A model generated the notes under the pieces. The model was not told the origin of the DNA and searched no databases. It was given only the letters and a program-made list of their open reading frames with translations. Shown in pieces: positions 23,554 through 31,642 of a DNA stretch of 31,728 bases (position 1 is its first letter; the number at the start of each line of letters is the position of its first letter). The stretch is from JBCDJG01 sp038748065 (GTDB taxonomy: Bacteria; Pseudomonadota; Gammaproteobacteria; Pseudomonadales; Halieaceae), in NCBI GenBank assembly GCA_038748065.1, contig JBCDJG010000058.1:1-31728 (forward strand), in the 5' to 3' direction. Position numbers and translations under genes: made by a program.

Positions 23554-24372
23554 TCACGCCCCGTTCTGTGTCGTTGGCTCTGTGCTTAACTCACTGGCAA
23601 CTGAAGACTTTTCATGGCGCCGTATGATCTCGCCCGCCAGAGCCATGTAGGCCTTGGAGCCACGGGAGTACCTGTCATAGTGCATCGCTGGCACACCATG
23701 ACTGGGCGCCTCCGCCAATCGGATATTGCGTGGAATTACCGTGCGGTAAACGCGCTCACCAAAGTGGCTGTGCAACTGCGCGGACACTTCGTTCGTTAAG
23801 CTGTTCCGAGGATCGTACAAGGTCCGCAGAATACCTTCGACCTGAAGGCTGTCGTTAACCGTCTCAGTAACCCGGTTGATCGTACTGATTAGGGCCGATA
23901 GCCCCTCCAGGGCATAGTACTCGCACTGCATCGCTATGATAACGCCATCGGCAGCAACCAATCCGTTCAGGGTGAGCATATTCAGAGAAGGCGGGCAGTC
24001 GATCAGCACATAGTCGTAATGCCCGCTCACCTCGGCCAGTGCATGACGTAGACGCCGCTCCTTGCCATCCACCTCGAGTAGCTCAACTTCAGCGGCAGTT
24101 AAGTCGCCGTTGGCGGGTAGCAATTGATAACCCGCCTGGCCGGCATCCTGCACTACCAGATTAACCGGTGCACGGTGTACCAATACGTCGTAGACAGACC
24201 TCACTACTTCGTACTTGTCGATACCACTGCCCATGGTCGCGTTACCCTGGGGATCGAGATCAACCAGAAGAACGCGTTGCTGCATGGCGGCCAGGGACGC
24301 AGCAAGGTTGACACAGGTCGTAGTCTTGCCCACCCCGCCCTTTTGATTCGCTATTGCGAGAATTCTTGCCAA
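23554..24372 (-). CDS. parA: Chromosome partitioning ATPase ParA (Soj)
   Basis: ParA is a Walker-type ATPase that binds the nucleoid and moves ParB-parS complexes. The deviant Walker A KGGVGKTT is at 11-18, LLVDLDPQGNAT at about 36-47, and DYVLIDCPPSLNMLTLN carries the Walker B. The start is TTG (24370-24372): the reading MARILAIANQKGG matches the usual ParA N-terminus exactly, and GGGGGAAG lies just upstream. The gene follows rsmG by 29 bp. Confidence 0.98.
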   Translation of the reverse strand: MARILAIANQKGGVGKTTTCVNLAASLAAMQQRVLLVDLDPQGNATMGSGIDKYEVVRSVYDVLVHRAPVNLVVQDAGQAGYQLLPANGDLTAAEVELLEVDGKERRLRHALAEVSGHYDYVLIDCPPSLNMLTLNGLVAADGVIIAMQCEYYALEGLSALISTINRVTETVNDSLQVEGILRTLYDPRNSLTNEVSAQLHSHFGERVYRTVIPRNIRLAEAPSHGVPAMHYDRYSRGSKAYMALAGEIIRRHEKSSVASELSTEPTTQNGA

Positions 24373-24401
24373 GCTTCCCCCAGGAGACTAACGCTTGCCC
24401 G

Positions 24402-25034
24402 CTATAGTCGGGCCAGTTTCACCACGTGTCTTTGTTCTTCAAGCGCCGGTACGGTCAGTGAATGAACCTTTTCCAAGCGGCACATAGCGGCGGGCAGCAC
24501 TGCCAACTCCGCTTCTGGCAGCCCGCCCTTCATGGCCATGAAATGCCCCCCTGCCGGCAGCAGATGCCCACACTGGCTTACCATGTCGGACAGTGAGGCA
24601 AAGGCCCGTGACAGGACGACATCAAAGAGCTGCTCCGGCTGGAAGGTTTCCACACGAGCGTGGTGGACCGTCATGTTATCCAAGCCAAGGGCAGTTTTCA
24701 CCTGGAAAAGAAATCGTGTCTTCTTGCCGTTTGAGTCGAGTAGGTGAAACTCCCTGTCGGGGCAGGCAATCGCCAGTGGCACACCTGGGACACCACCGCC
24801 CGTACCCACATCAATATAGCGATGTGCGTCAATTAGAGGCAGGAGTGCCAGGCTATCCAATAAGTGACGCACAACCATCGCTCGCGGCTGTCGTACGGCG
24901 GTCAGGTTGTAAGCCCCATTCCACTTTTGCAACAGCGCCAGGTAATCAAACAGCTGGCGACGGGCGTATTCGGGAATCGAGACCCCTAGCTGCCCAAGCC
25001 CCCACACAAGCAGGTCTTCAAGCTGATCTGGCAC
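24402..25034 (-). CDS. rsmG: 16S rRNA (guanine527-N7)-methyltransferase
   Basis: RsmG (GidB) methylates G527 of 16S rRNA with SAM. The SAM site YIDVGTGGGVPGVPLAI, the preceding NLTAVRQPRAMVVRHLLDSLALLPL, and LSRAFASLSDMV are typical. At 210 aa it is full length. The GTG start follows the mnmG TGA directly (TGAGTG), so translation is probably coupled. Order mnmG-rsmG-parA-parB is conserved around gammaproteobacterial origins. Confidence 0.97.
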   Translation of the reverse strand: MPDQLEDLLVWGLGQLGVSIPEYARRQLFDYLALLQKWNGAYNLTAVRQPRAMVVRHLLDSLALLPLIDAHRYIDVGTGGGVPGVPLAIACPDREFHLLDSNGKKTRFLFQVKTALGLDNMTVHHARVETFQPEQLFDVVLSRAFASLSDMVSQCGHLLPAGGHFMAMKGGLPEAELAVLPAAMCRLEKVHSLTVPALEEQRHVVKLARL

Positions 25035-26936
25035 TCAGGCGGTCTGCCGCGTCGGGTCTGAGCGCTCCAGCAGGCCACGTTTCTTCAGGTAGATCAGGAG
25101 CAGACTTTGCGCTGCCGGGGTTACACCCGGTATGCGACTCGCTCGGGCGAGCGTCGTCGGGCGAGCCTCACTCAACTTCTGCTTGACCTCGTTAGACAGG
25201 CCATCAACCCGCTCATAGTCGAGGTCGAGTGGTAGCAAAGTGTCCTCATAGCGGCGCAAACGTTCTATTTCGTCCTGTTGCCGTTCGATATAGCCGGCAT
25301 ACTTGGCCTGTATAGCAACCTGCTCCGCAGCCTGCGGATCCGCTGTAGCCTCGCCCTTTAAATCTGCCAGATCGCCATAGTTCAGTTCCGGGCGTTTAAG
25401 CAGATCCGCCAGCGAGTACTCTCGACCCAGCGGTTTACCCAGCCGCTTTTCCAGGTGTTTCGCCTCAGGTGTCAATGGATGTACGAAGGTCGCGGCCAGA
25501 CGAGCTGTCTCGCGCTCTATCGCTTCGCGCTTGTTAGTGAAGCGCTGCCAGCGCGTGTCGTCGACAAGGCCAAGCTCCCGACCTTTCTCTGTGAGCCGTA
25601 AATCCGCATTATCTTCCCGCAGCAGCAGTCGGTATTCGGCACGCGAGGTGAACATTCGATAGGGCTCCAACGTGCCCAGTGAGATCAGGTCATCCACGAG
25701 TACACCGATATAAGCCTCATCACGGCGCGGACACCAGGGTGCCTCGCCTCGATGCGACAGCGCTGCGTTAAGACCCGCCAACAATCCCTGAGCGGCGGCT
25801 TCTTCATAGCCGGTGGTGCCGTTAATCTGCCCGGCGAAGTACAAACCTGGCAAAGCTCGTGTCTCCAGAGAATGTTGCAAGTCTCGTGGATCAAAGAAAT
25901 CATACTCAATGGCATAGCCCGGTCGCGTAATGTGCGCCTTTTCGAAACCAGCAATAGAACGCACCATCTCGACCTGTACATCGAAGGGCAGGCTGGTTGA
26001 TATGCCGTTGGGATAGAGCTCGCTGGTCGTGAGGCCTTCGGGTTCAATAAATACCTGATGGGCGTTCTTATCGGCAAAGCGATGAATCTTGTCTTCCACG
26101 CTGGGGCAGTAGCGCGGCCCTGTGCCTTCAATCACCCCTGAGAACATGGGCGAGCGGTCGAGACTTCCTCGGATAATATCGTGTGTGCGCTCGTTGGTGT
26201 AAGTGATCCAACAGCAGCGCTGCGGCGGGTGTTCTTCAGCACGGCCCATGAAAGACATAACGGGCGTTGGCGTATCGCCCCACTGTTCCGCCAGGGCACT
26301 GAAATCGACACTTCGCGCATCAATGCGCGGCGGCGTGCCTGTTTTGAGACGCTCTACACGAAACGGCAATTCACGCAGGCGATCCGCCAATGCGATGGAA
26401 GGCGGGTCCCCGGCGCGACCGCCCGCTGTGTTGTCGAGACCGATGTGGATTTTACCGCCGAGAAAGGTCCCAGTGGTCAGGATGACGTGGGGGGCCCTGA
26501 AGACCAGACCCATCTGTGTCACAGCACCTGCTACACGCCCCTGTTCAATCAGTAGGTCATCAACGGCCTGCTGGAAAATCGACAGGTTGGCCTGGGACTC
26601 CAGAAGTGCGCGAATCGCGTTTTTGTAAAGTACGCGGTCGGCTTGCGCCCGCGTCGCTCGCACAGCCGGCCCTTTGCGGGCATTCAGAGTGCGAAACTGA
26701 ATGCCCGCACGATCGGTGGCACGCGCCATTGCGCCGCCGAGGGCATCGACCTCTTTCACGAGGTGACTTTTGCCAATACCGCCAATTGCGGGATTACAGG
26801 ACATCTGGCCGAGCGTGTCTACGCTGTGGGTTAGCAGTAAGGTGCGACAGCCCATGCGAGCTGCAGCCAGGCTTGCCTCGGTTCCCGCGTGGCCACCGCC
26901 GATCACGATAACGTCAAGTGCTTGTTTGTATTCCAC
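25035..26936 (-). CDS. mnmG: tRNA uridine-5-carboxymethylaminomethyl modification enzyme, FAD subunit
   Basis: MnmG (GidA) works with MnmE to install cmnm5 on U34 of several tRNAs, using FAD and methylene-THF. The dinucleotide fold VIGGGHAGTEASLAAARMGC is at about 11-30, followed by SCNPAIGGIGKSHLVKEVDALGG, then TGTFLGGKIHIG, then the family signature GPRYCPSVEDKIHRF. The second signature is AGQINGTTGYEEAAAQG. The C-terminal MnmE-binding helical domain ends in TPAAQSLLLIYLKKRG. The start is GTG at 26936, placed by family length (633 aa). Its own promoter lies at 26976-27004; mnmE is the next gene upstream on the same strand. Confidence 0.98.
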   Translation of the reverse strand: MEYKQALDVIVIGGGHAGTEASLAAARMGCRTLLLTHSVDTLGQMSCNPAIGGIGKSHLVKEVDALGGAMARATDRAGIQFRTLNARKGPAVRATRAQADRVLYKNAIRALLESQANLSIFQQAVDDLLIEQGRVAGAVTQMGLVFRAPHVILTTGTFLGGKIHIGLDNTAGGRAGDPPSIALADRLRELPFRVERLKTGTPPRIDARSVDFSALAEQWGDTPTPVMSFMGRAEEHPPQRCCWITYTNERTHDIIRGSLDRSPMFSGVIEGTGPRYCPSVEDKIHRFADKNAHQVFIEPEGLTTSELYPNGISTSLPFDVQVEMVRSIAGFEKAHITRPGYAIEYDFFDPRDLQHSLETRALPGLYFAGQINGTTGYEEAAAQGLLAGLNAALSHRGEAPWCPRRDEAYIGVLVDDLISLGTLEPYRMFTSRAEYRLLLREDNADLRLTEKGRELGLVDDTRWQRFTNKREAIERETARLAATFVHPLTPEAKHLEKRLGKPLGREYSLADLLKRPELNYGDLADLKGEATADPQAAEQVAIQAKYAGYIERQQDEIERLRRYEDTLLPLDLDYERVDGLSNEVKQKLSEARPTTLARASRIPGVTPAAQSLLLIYLKKRGLLERSDPTRQTA

Positions 26937-26975
26937 GGGCTGTCAGCTTGGGTCACGATGTTTTCGGGGCACGCG

Positions 26976-27004
26976 ATTATACGGTGAGCGGAGGAGCTGA
27001 TCAA
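26976..27004 (-). promoter_or_regulatory. mnmG-rsmG-parAB promoter
   Basis: On the minus strand TTGATC (complement of 26999-27004) and a perfect TATAAT (complement of 26976-26981) are exactly 17 bp apart, about 40 bp upstream of the mnmG start. The -35 box overlaps a GATC site (26999-27002), so Dam methylation, if present, could affect it. This parallels the E. coli gidA promoter beside oriC. Confidence 0.75.
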
Positions 27005-27248
27005 AAATTAAACCAGTTACTTGAGTTACATAAAATATCGATATGTCTTTAGAGATAGTATTTTTATTGTTGTAGTTATTATTAAGCGACCTGGTCCGCG
27101 TGGATATCCCCGAATTGCGCATATAAATCAGTGACTTGAGCAGATAGTAAGCCTGGGTAGTAGCACTGATCCTAGCCTGATCAAGCGGTGCAAGCTCAGT
27201 TGACGAATTGTGAACAGTTACGAGCTGCCGGTTATCCTGGTTGGGCCT

Positions 27249-27257
27249 TGTGGATAA
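27249..27257 (-). promoter_or_regulatory. Perfect DnaA box (mnmG/mnmE region)
   Basis: TGTGGATAA is the exact complement of the R1-type box TTATCCACA. A weaker 6-of-9 candidate, TTATCCTGG, lies nearby at 27232-27240. One perfect box is not enough to call an origin. Confidence 0.6.
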
Positions 27258-27264
27258 GGGTTAT

Positions 27265-27329
27265 GCTTGTCCCCACCTCGGCCCCTGCTTACACAGTAGG
27301 AGTTAAACGTGAGGACAAGCCTGTGTAAG
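27265..27329 (-). other. Interleaved inverted repeats downstream of mnmE (switching or pseudoknot-type structure)
   Basis: Arm A GCTTGTCC (27265-27272) pairs with A' GGACAAGC (27313-27320). Arm B CTTACACAG (27288-27296) pairs with B' CTGTGTAAG (27321-27329). The order is A-B-A'-B', so the stems interleave. In minus-strand RNA, A/A' extends to 12 bp with one G-U pair, which favours an RNA role over a DNA one. The region lies within 100 nt after the mnmE stop. No U-tract follows, so it is not a plain terminator. Confidence 0.5.
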
Positions 27330-27356
27330 GCCTGTGACGCGCGGTGTAGAAACTCC

Positions 27357-28718
27357 CTACTTACCGATGCAGAAACTGGAAAAAATCTCTCCGAGCAGGT
27401 CGTCTGCGCTTAGCGCGCCCGTAATTTCACCCAGTGCGTTCTGGCACTGCCTGAGGTCCTCGGCGAGCAGTTCACCTGCGCCGTGACTGCCCAGTTGCCT
27501 TTGTCCCGCATGAAGGAACTCTTCTGCTTTCTCTAAAGCATCAAGATGCCTTCGTCTCGCTGAAAAGCTGCCGATGGCTTCGCTGTTGAAGCCTACGCAG
27601 GCTTTGAGATGGTGGTGCAAGATGTCGAGTCCATCGCCCGTTTTTGCAGACAGGTTAATAACGGTCATACCGTCGCGCTCTTCAATGCCGGGCGGACGGC
27701 CCGTCAGGTCGCATTTGTTGTGGATAACGGACACAGGAATGTCTTGGACCACATGGTCTTGCCCTTCTGGCCATATCAGGTCGATCTGGTATGGCGCTGC
27801 TACAGGATTGCCGCCGTCGACGACCAGCAGGATGTGATCTGCCGTCTCGATTTCCCGCCAGGCGCGCTTGATCCCCTCTTGTTCGACCGCATTGGCGCTG
27901 TCTCTGAGCCCCGCTGTATCGACGATGTGCAGCGGCATACCGTCGATATGGATATGCTCGCGCAGGACGTCGCGGGTTGTGCCCTCTATCGGAGTAACGA
28001 TGGCGCTATCTTGCCCGGATAGTGCATTTAATAAGCTGGATTTTCCGGCGTTCGGTCTGCCGACGATGACTAGTTTCATACCCTCCTGTAAGACAGTGCC
28101 CTGCCTGGCTTCAGCGAAGACGGCCTCAAGATTCCTGCTGATCTCGGAGAGCCTGGACTGCACCTGGCCGTCGCCTATAAAGTCGATTTCTTCTTCTGGA
28201 AAGTCGATGGCTGCTTCAACATAGATGCGCAGCGCCGTGATGCTGCTGGCGAGTTCATCAATCCGTTTTGAGAAATCTCCCTGCAGAGACCGCATCGCGC
28301 CAAGCGCAGCCTGCTGCGTTGTGGCGTTAATCAGGTCGGCAATCGCCTCTGCTTGTGCGAGGTCGATGCGATCGTTGAGGAACGCCCGCTCAGAAAATTC
28401 GCCGGGTCTTGCGAGCCGCGCGCCGTGTTTTGTGCAGGCTGCCAGCAACATGTCCAGCACCACCGGGCTGCCGTGTCCCTGCAGTTCCACTACATCCTGG
28501 CCCGTGAAAGAAGCCGGGGCGGGAAAGTAAATGGCAATCCCTGAATCCAGAATGTCATCTGAATCGCGGAAAGAACGAAAGTGCGCCTGCCTGGGCAATA
28601 AGGTCTCACCGGCTATGGCCTCGCCGATGGTACGAGCCTTGTCCCCGGACAGTCGAAGTACCCCGATACCGCTGCGGCCTGGTGCCGTGGCCAGTGCGAC
28701 GATGGTGTCGCCATCCAT
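27357..28718 (-). CDS. mnmE: tRNA modification GTPase MnmE (TrmE)
   Basis: MnmE is the GTPase partner of MnmG in cmnm5U34 synthesis. The N-terminal THF-binding domain starts DTIVALATAPGRSGIGVLRLSG. The inserted G domain carries the P-loop GRPNAGKSS at 220-228, EGTTRDV, DTAGLRD and NKCD. The helical domain ends in FCIGK with the catalytic Cys450. At 453 aa it is standard. It follows yidC by 4 bp and is the last gene of the rpmH operon. Confidence 0.98.
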   Translation of the reverse strand: MDGDTIVALATAPGRSGIGVLRLSGDKARTIGEAIAGETLLPRQAHFRSFRDSDDILDSGIAIYFPAPASFTGQDVVELQGHGSPVVLDMLLAACTKHGARLARPGEFSERAFLNDRIDLAQAEAIADLINATTQQAALGAMRSLQGDFSKRIDELASSITALRIYVEAAIDFPEEEIDFIGDGQVQSRLSEISRNLEAVFAEARQGTVLQEGMKLVIVGRPNAGKSSLLNALSGQDSAIVTPIEGTTRDVLREHIHIDGMPLHIVDTAGLRDSANAVEQEGIKRAWREIETADHILLVVDGGNPVAAPYQIDLIWPEGQDHVVQDIPVSVIHNKCDLTGRPPGIEERDGMTVINLSAKTGDGLDILHHHLKACVGFNSEAIGSFSARRRHLDALEKAEEFLHAGQRQLGSHGAGELLAEDLRQCQNALGEITGALSADDLLGEIFSSFCIGK

Positions 28719-28722
28719 GGCT

Positions 28723-30429
28723 CTAGCTCACGCCTGCCTTTTCGATCTGGCGCGTGATAACCCACTGCTGTGCCATGGATAGCAGGTTGTTGACCACCCA
28801 GTAAAGAACCAGGCCGGCGGGGAACCACAGGAAGAAAAAGGTAAAAATCACTGGCAGCCATTGCATGATCTTGGCCTGCATGGGATCCGGGGGCGGCGGG
28901 TTGAGCTTTTGCATGAACCACATACTCCCGCCCATCAATAGGGGGAGTACGAAGTAGGGGTCCATCACAGAGAGGTCGTCAATCCACAGTATCCAGGGCG
29001 AGTGCCTCAGTTCGACGCTTTCCATTAGAACCCAGTACAGGGCAATGAAAACAGGCATCTGCACGAGAATCGGTAGACAGCCACCCATGGGATTGATCTT
29101 TTCTTTCTTATAAAGATCCATCATGGCCTGGGACTGCTTCTGCTTATCGTCAGCAAACTCCTCGCGAATAGAGACCATCTTGGGCTGTACCCTACGCATA
29201 TTAGCCATTGATCGATAGCTGGTCGCCGACAGGCGGAAAAAGGCCAGCTTGATCAAAACAGTAAGCAGCACGATCGACCATCCCCAGTTTCCAACCAGGT
29301 CATGAATTTGGATCAGCAGCCAGAACAGAGGTTGCGCTATCCACCAGAGCCAGCCGTAGTCGACACTTAAATCGAGGTAGGGGGAAATCTCTTCGAGGCG
29401 ATATTGGTCCTTTGGCCCCGCGTAAAACTGCGCACTGATGGTCACGCTCTGGCCGGGATCAACGACGGTCGCGGGACTGGTAAAGCCGGCGATATTGAAG
29501 CCACCGCGGGTCACCCGGGTGCTGTAAGTGTGGGTTTGCGACGCGCTGGGAATCCAGGCGGCAAGGAAATAGTGCTGGATCATCGCTATCCAGCCTCCTG
29601 GGAGCTGCCCTTTGAAGGGCTCCTCTGCCATGTCACTGAAGCTGAATTTGGTGAAGCGCTCATCGGGTTGCGTAATTGCGGCCCCCAGGAATGGTTGCAT
29701 GCCCATACCACCGGTGTCTCCGGCGGGAGCGGGGCTGGAATCGCGCTTCAATTGGCCAAATAAATTAGCCTGCCAGCGAGACTGGCTGTTGTTGCTGATG
29801 AGGTAATCAACCTGTACAAGGTAATCATCGCGCTGCAGCGTAAAGCGCTTGATGATCTCGACACCCTGCTCTGTACGATAACTGAGATCTACTTCCAGCG
29901 TGTCTTGGCCCTGGCCCATCTCATACCGCGTTTGGGCGCTGGAGAACAGTGCCCGCCCGGCACTGTCGATGCCATCGGGCCCAATTAATCCGCTTTGAGC
30001 CACATAGGTGCGGCGCTCGTTTTGCTCAAGGAGCACGAAGGGCGTATCAGGATCGTCCAGCTTGGCCAGTTGCCGTGGCATGGCCAGCTCGATAATGTCA
30101 CCGCCGCGCAGGTCAATCGCAAGCTGCAGCGTGTTGGTGAAGACCTGCACAATCGGCGCGGGCTCGGTGCCTGTGGCACTGGCTGCGGCAGGTCCCGCGG
30201 CCATATCGGGGGCCTGAGGAATCTCATCGTTACTTAAGGCGTCCGGAGTGGCAGGTGCCGGTGGTACTTCCAGGTCAGGTGCTGTAGGCGTCTCTGCGGT
30301 GCCTGTAATGAGCCTTGATTCAGCCACCGGTGGCGCTGTACGAGCCTTTTTGAAGGCGACCCACTCTGTCAGCAGCATGAAAGAGAGCAGGGCGATGGCG
30401 CCTATAAGCAGGGTGCGTTGCAAATCCAT
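28723..30429 (-). CDS. yidC: Membrane protein insertase YidC
   Basis: YidC inserts and folds inner-membrane proteins (among them Fo subunits a and c), alone or with SecYEG. The first helix (TLLIGAIALLSFMLLTEW) is followed by a Pro/Ala-rich linker (about 35-95), then the large periplasmic beta-sandwich typical of Gram-negative YidC. From about residue 365 comes the conserved 60-kDa insertase domain: NWGWSIVLLTVLIKLAFFRLSATSYRSMANMRRVQPKM with the hydrophilic-groove Arg, KKEKINPMGGCLPILVQMPVFIALY, and FFLWFPAGLVLYWVVNNLLSMAQQW. Length 568 aa. The start lies 21 bp after yidD. Confidence 0.98.
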   Translation of the reverse strand: MDLQRTLLIGAIALLSFMLLTEWVAFKKARTAPPVAESRLITGTAETPTAPDLEVPPAPATPDALSNDEIPQAPDMAAGPAAASATGTEPAPIVQVFTNTLQLAIDLRGGDIIELAMPRQLAKLDDPDTPFVLLEQNERRTYVAQSGLIGPDGIDSAGRALFSSAQTRYEMGQGQDTLEVDLSYRTEQGVEIIKRFTLQRDDYLVQVDYLISNNSQSRWQANLFGQLKRDSSPAPAGDTGGMGMQPFLGAAITQPDERFTKFSFSDMAEEPFKGQLPGGWIAMIQHYFLAAWIPSASQTHTYSTRVTRGGFNIAGFTSPATVVDPGQSVTISAQFYAGPKDQYRLEEISPYLDLSVDYGWLWWIAQPLFWLLIQIHDLVGNWGWSIVLLTVLIKLAFFRLSATSYRSMANMRRVQPKMVSIREEFADDKQKQSQAMMDLYKKEKINPMGGCLPILVQMPVFIALYWVLMESVELRHSPWILWIDDLSVMDPYFVLPLLMGGSMWFMQKLNPPPPDPMQAKIMQWLPVIFTFFFLWFPAGLVLYWVVNNLLSMAQQWVITRQIEKAGVS

Positions 30430-30450
30430 AATCGGGTCAGTGTTGGTATG

Positions 30451-30699
30451 TCAGTGCTCGTGGCGACAGCAGGAATTAGGGGCATCTGGATCAGGAACCG
30501 GGTCTAAACCCCCTTCGTGCCAAGGATGACAGCGGCCGACGCGTCGCAGCGCTAGCCAGGTGCCGCGCAAGGGCCCGTGGAGCTCTATGGCTTCCTGGGC
30601 GTATGCGGAACAGGTTGGGTAGAAGCGGCAATGGTTGCCCAAGAATGGGCTGATGGCGTACTTGTAGCAGCCGATCATAAAAATGAGAAAACGTCGCAT
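30451..30699 (-). CDS. yidD: Membrane protein insertion efficiency factor YidD
   Basis: This 82-aa protein has the YidD core FLIFMIGCYKYAISPFLG, then CRFYPTCSAYAQEAI, then RVGRCHPWHEGGLDPVP. YidD assists YidC-dependent insertion at the inner face of the membrane. The frame is open further up, but the ATG at 30699 fits the family, and it overlaps the rnpA TGA by one base (TGATG), a standard coupling. The C-terminal tail is Cys/His-rich (CCRHEH), which is not unusual in the family. Confidence 0.95.
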   Translation of the reverse strand: MRRFLIFMIGCYKYAISPFLGNHCRFYPTCSAYAQEAIELHGPLRGTWLALRRVGRCHPWHEGGLDPVPDPDAPNSCCRHEH

Positions 30700-31097
30700 C
30701 AGGTGTCTCTGCCGGTGATCGGCTCCAGGGTGGAGGCGTGGCGTGTTAGCTTTTGCCACTGCTGCTGCAATATAGATGATAGGTCTGCATTATCCAACTC
30801 GCCGAGGCCTCGCCGCGCTAGCAGAATAACGTCGAGAGTTGGCGCGCTAGTGTGCTGCTGGCGGAAGAACTCGCGTGTTAGCCGCTTGATGCGATTGCGT
30901 TGTACAGCGAGCCGCACGTGCTTTTTGGCGATAACCAGTCCCAGCCGATGGTCGGCAGCCTCATTGCGTCGAGCCAGCAGCAGGAGATGGCGGTGAGATG
31001 CACGAGCCTCGGCCTGGTCAAAGACCCTCCGGTAGTCAGCTGCCTTTAGGAGCCGACGGGAAGGCCCGAACTGCTGGCTCGGTGCGGCGTCGGTCAC
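30699..31097 (-). CDS. rnpA: Ribonuclease P protein component
   Basis: RnpA is the protein cofactor that helps RNase P RNA bind pre-tRNA leaders. The protein shows RRLLKAADYRRVFDQ, then GLVIAKKHVRLAVQRNRIKRLTREFFR with the RNR signature (67-72), then VILLARRG. At 132 aa it is normal. The start is GTG at 31097, 13 bp after the rpmH stop; MTDAAPSQQFG is only weakly conserved, so the exact start is less certain than the gene. Confidence 0.96.
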   Translation of the reverse strand: MTDAAPSQQFGPSRRLLKAADYRRVFDQAEARASHRHLLLLARRNEAADHRLGLVIAKKHVRLAVQRNRIKRLTREFFRQQHTSAPTLDVILLARRGLGELDNADLSSILQQQWQKLTRHASTLEPITGRDT

Positions 31098-31110
31098 TCA
31101 GGAACGCTGC

Positions 31111-31245
31111 TCAGGCAGACAGGCGGCTGCGGCCCTTGGCGCGGCGGCGATTCAGTACTTGTCGCCCACCCTTGGTGGCCATGCGAGCGCGGAAGCCGTG
31201 GGTACGCTTGCGTTTCAAAACGCTGGGTTGGAATGTTCTCTTCAT
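31111..31245 (-). CDS. rpmH: 50S ribosomal protein L34
   Basis: The 44-aa protein MKRTFQPSVLKRKR...RLSA is unmistakable L34: very basic, with HGFRARMATKGGRQVLNRRRAKGR. The frame extends upstream, but the conserved MKRTFQPS start fixes the ATG at 31245. It is the first gene of rpmH-rnpA-yidD-yidC-mnmE and normally faces away from dnaA across the origin region. Confidence 0.98.
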   Translation of the reverse strand: MKRTFQPSVLKRKRTHGFRARMATKGGRQVLNRRRAKGRSRLSA

Positions 31246-31323
31246 GTCACTACCTATATAAGAAGGATGCGAGAGGCGCGGTACGCTTGTCTTGGGCGCA
31301 CCAGCCAGCAAAAAAGGTCGGGT

Positions 31324-31352
31324 ATTCTATGTAAACGGCCCCTTGAATTCAA
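31324..31352 (-). promoter_or_regulatory. rpmH operon promoter
   Basis: On the minus strand TTGAAT (complement of 31347-31352) and TAGAAT (complement of 31324-31329) are exactly 17 bp apart. The -10 matches consensus at 5 of 6 positions. The leader to rpmH would be about 70-75 nt. Confidence 0.7.
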
Positions 31353-31515
31353 TCGTTGGTGCAGACGAATTGTAATTCGCACGCTTATGGTTGGGCTGCG
31401 AAGCTGGGGCATCTTTGAGCCAACATTTACCCGCCGCTCAGAGGGTAGCATTGATGCCAGCTAACACGCGGTCTACAGCCATTGGCACACACTTTCTCCA
31501 ATTTTTACTAACAGT

Positions 31516-31524
31516 TTATCCACA
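31516..31524 (+). promoter_or_regulatory. Perfect DnaA box
   Basis: TTATCCACA is an exact R1-type DnaA box, followed by G as is often seen. It lies on the rpmH side of the AT-rich segment. Confidence 0.75.
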
Positions 31525-31633
31525 GATAAATCCATCCCAAAGACTTTTCCGAGCACTGGTTATAAAAGCATCAATTTATAACTAACTAATTGATTTGTAA
31601 AAGGAAAATATATTTTTATCCCAGCGATATTTT

Positions 31634-31642
31634 TGTGGATAA
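31634..31642 (-). promoter_or_regulatory. Perfect DnaA box (opposite orientation)
   Basis: TGTGGATAA is the exact complement of TTATCCACA. It lies on the dnaA side of the AT-rich segment and faces the box at 31516, which fits origin architecture or dnaA autoregulation. Confidence 0.75.

Larger units (their letters stand above)
26937..27356. other. 420-bp non-coding mnmG/mnmE intergenic region, AT-rich with a DnaA box
   Basis: No gene is visible. From left to right it holds the mnmG promoter, a strongly AT-rich stretch at about 27001-27096 (including ATTTTTATTGTTGTAG), a 7-bp inverted repeat ATCAGTG/CACTGAT (27127-27133 and 27164-27170), GATC sites near 26999, 27168 and 27179, a perfect DnaA box (27249-27257), and the interleaved inverted repeats at 27265-27329. 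E. coli and Vibrio place oriC beside mnmG, so this may be a relic or secondary origin-like element. Confidence 0.6.

Noticed and set aside
24412..24428. GTTTCACCACGTG near the rsmG end, reminiscent of the parS core TGTTTCACGTGAAACA
   Set aside because: It has two extra bases within the core and no second half-site, so it is not a ParB site. CACGTG at 11248 matches parS at about 9 of 16 positions only. No parS is claimed.
30700..30759. A longer YidD with 20 extra N-terminal residues
   Set aside because: The extra residues overlap rnpA and are absent from the family; the ATG at 30699, overlapping the rnpA stop as TGATG, fits better.
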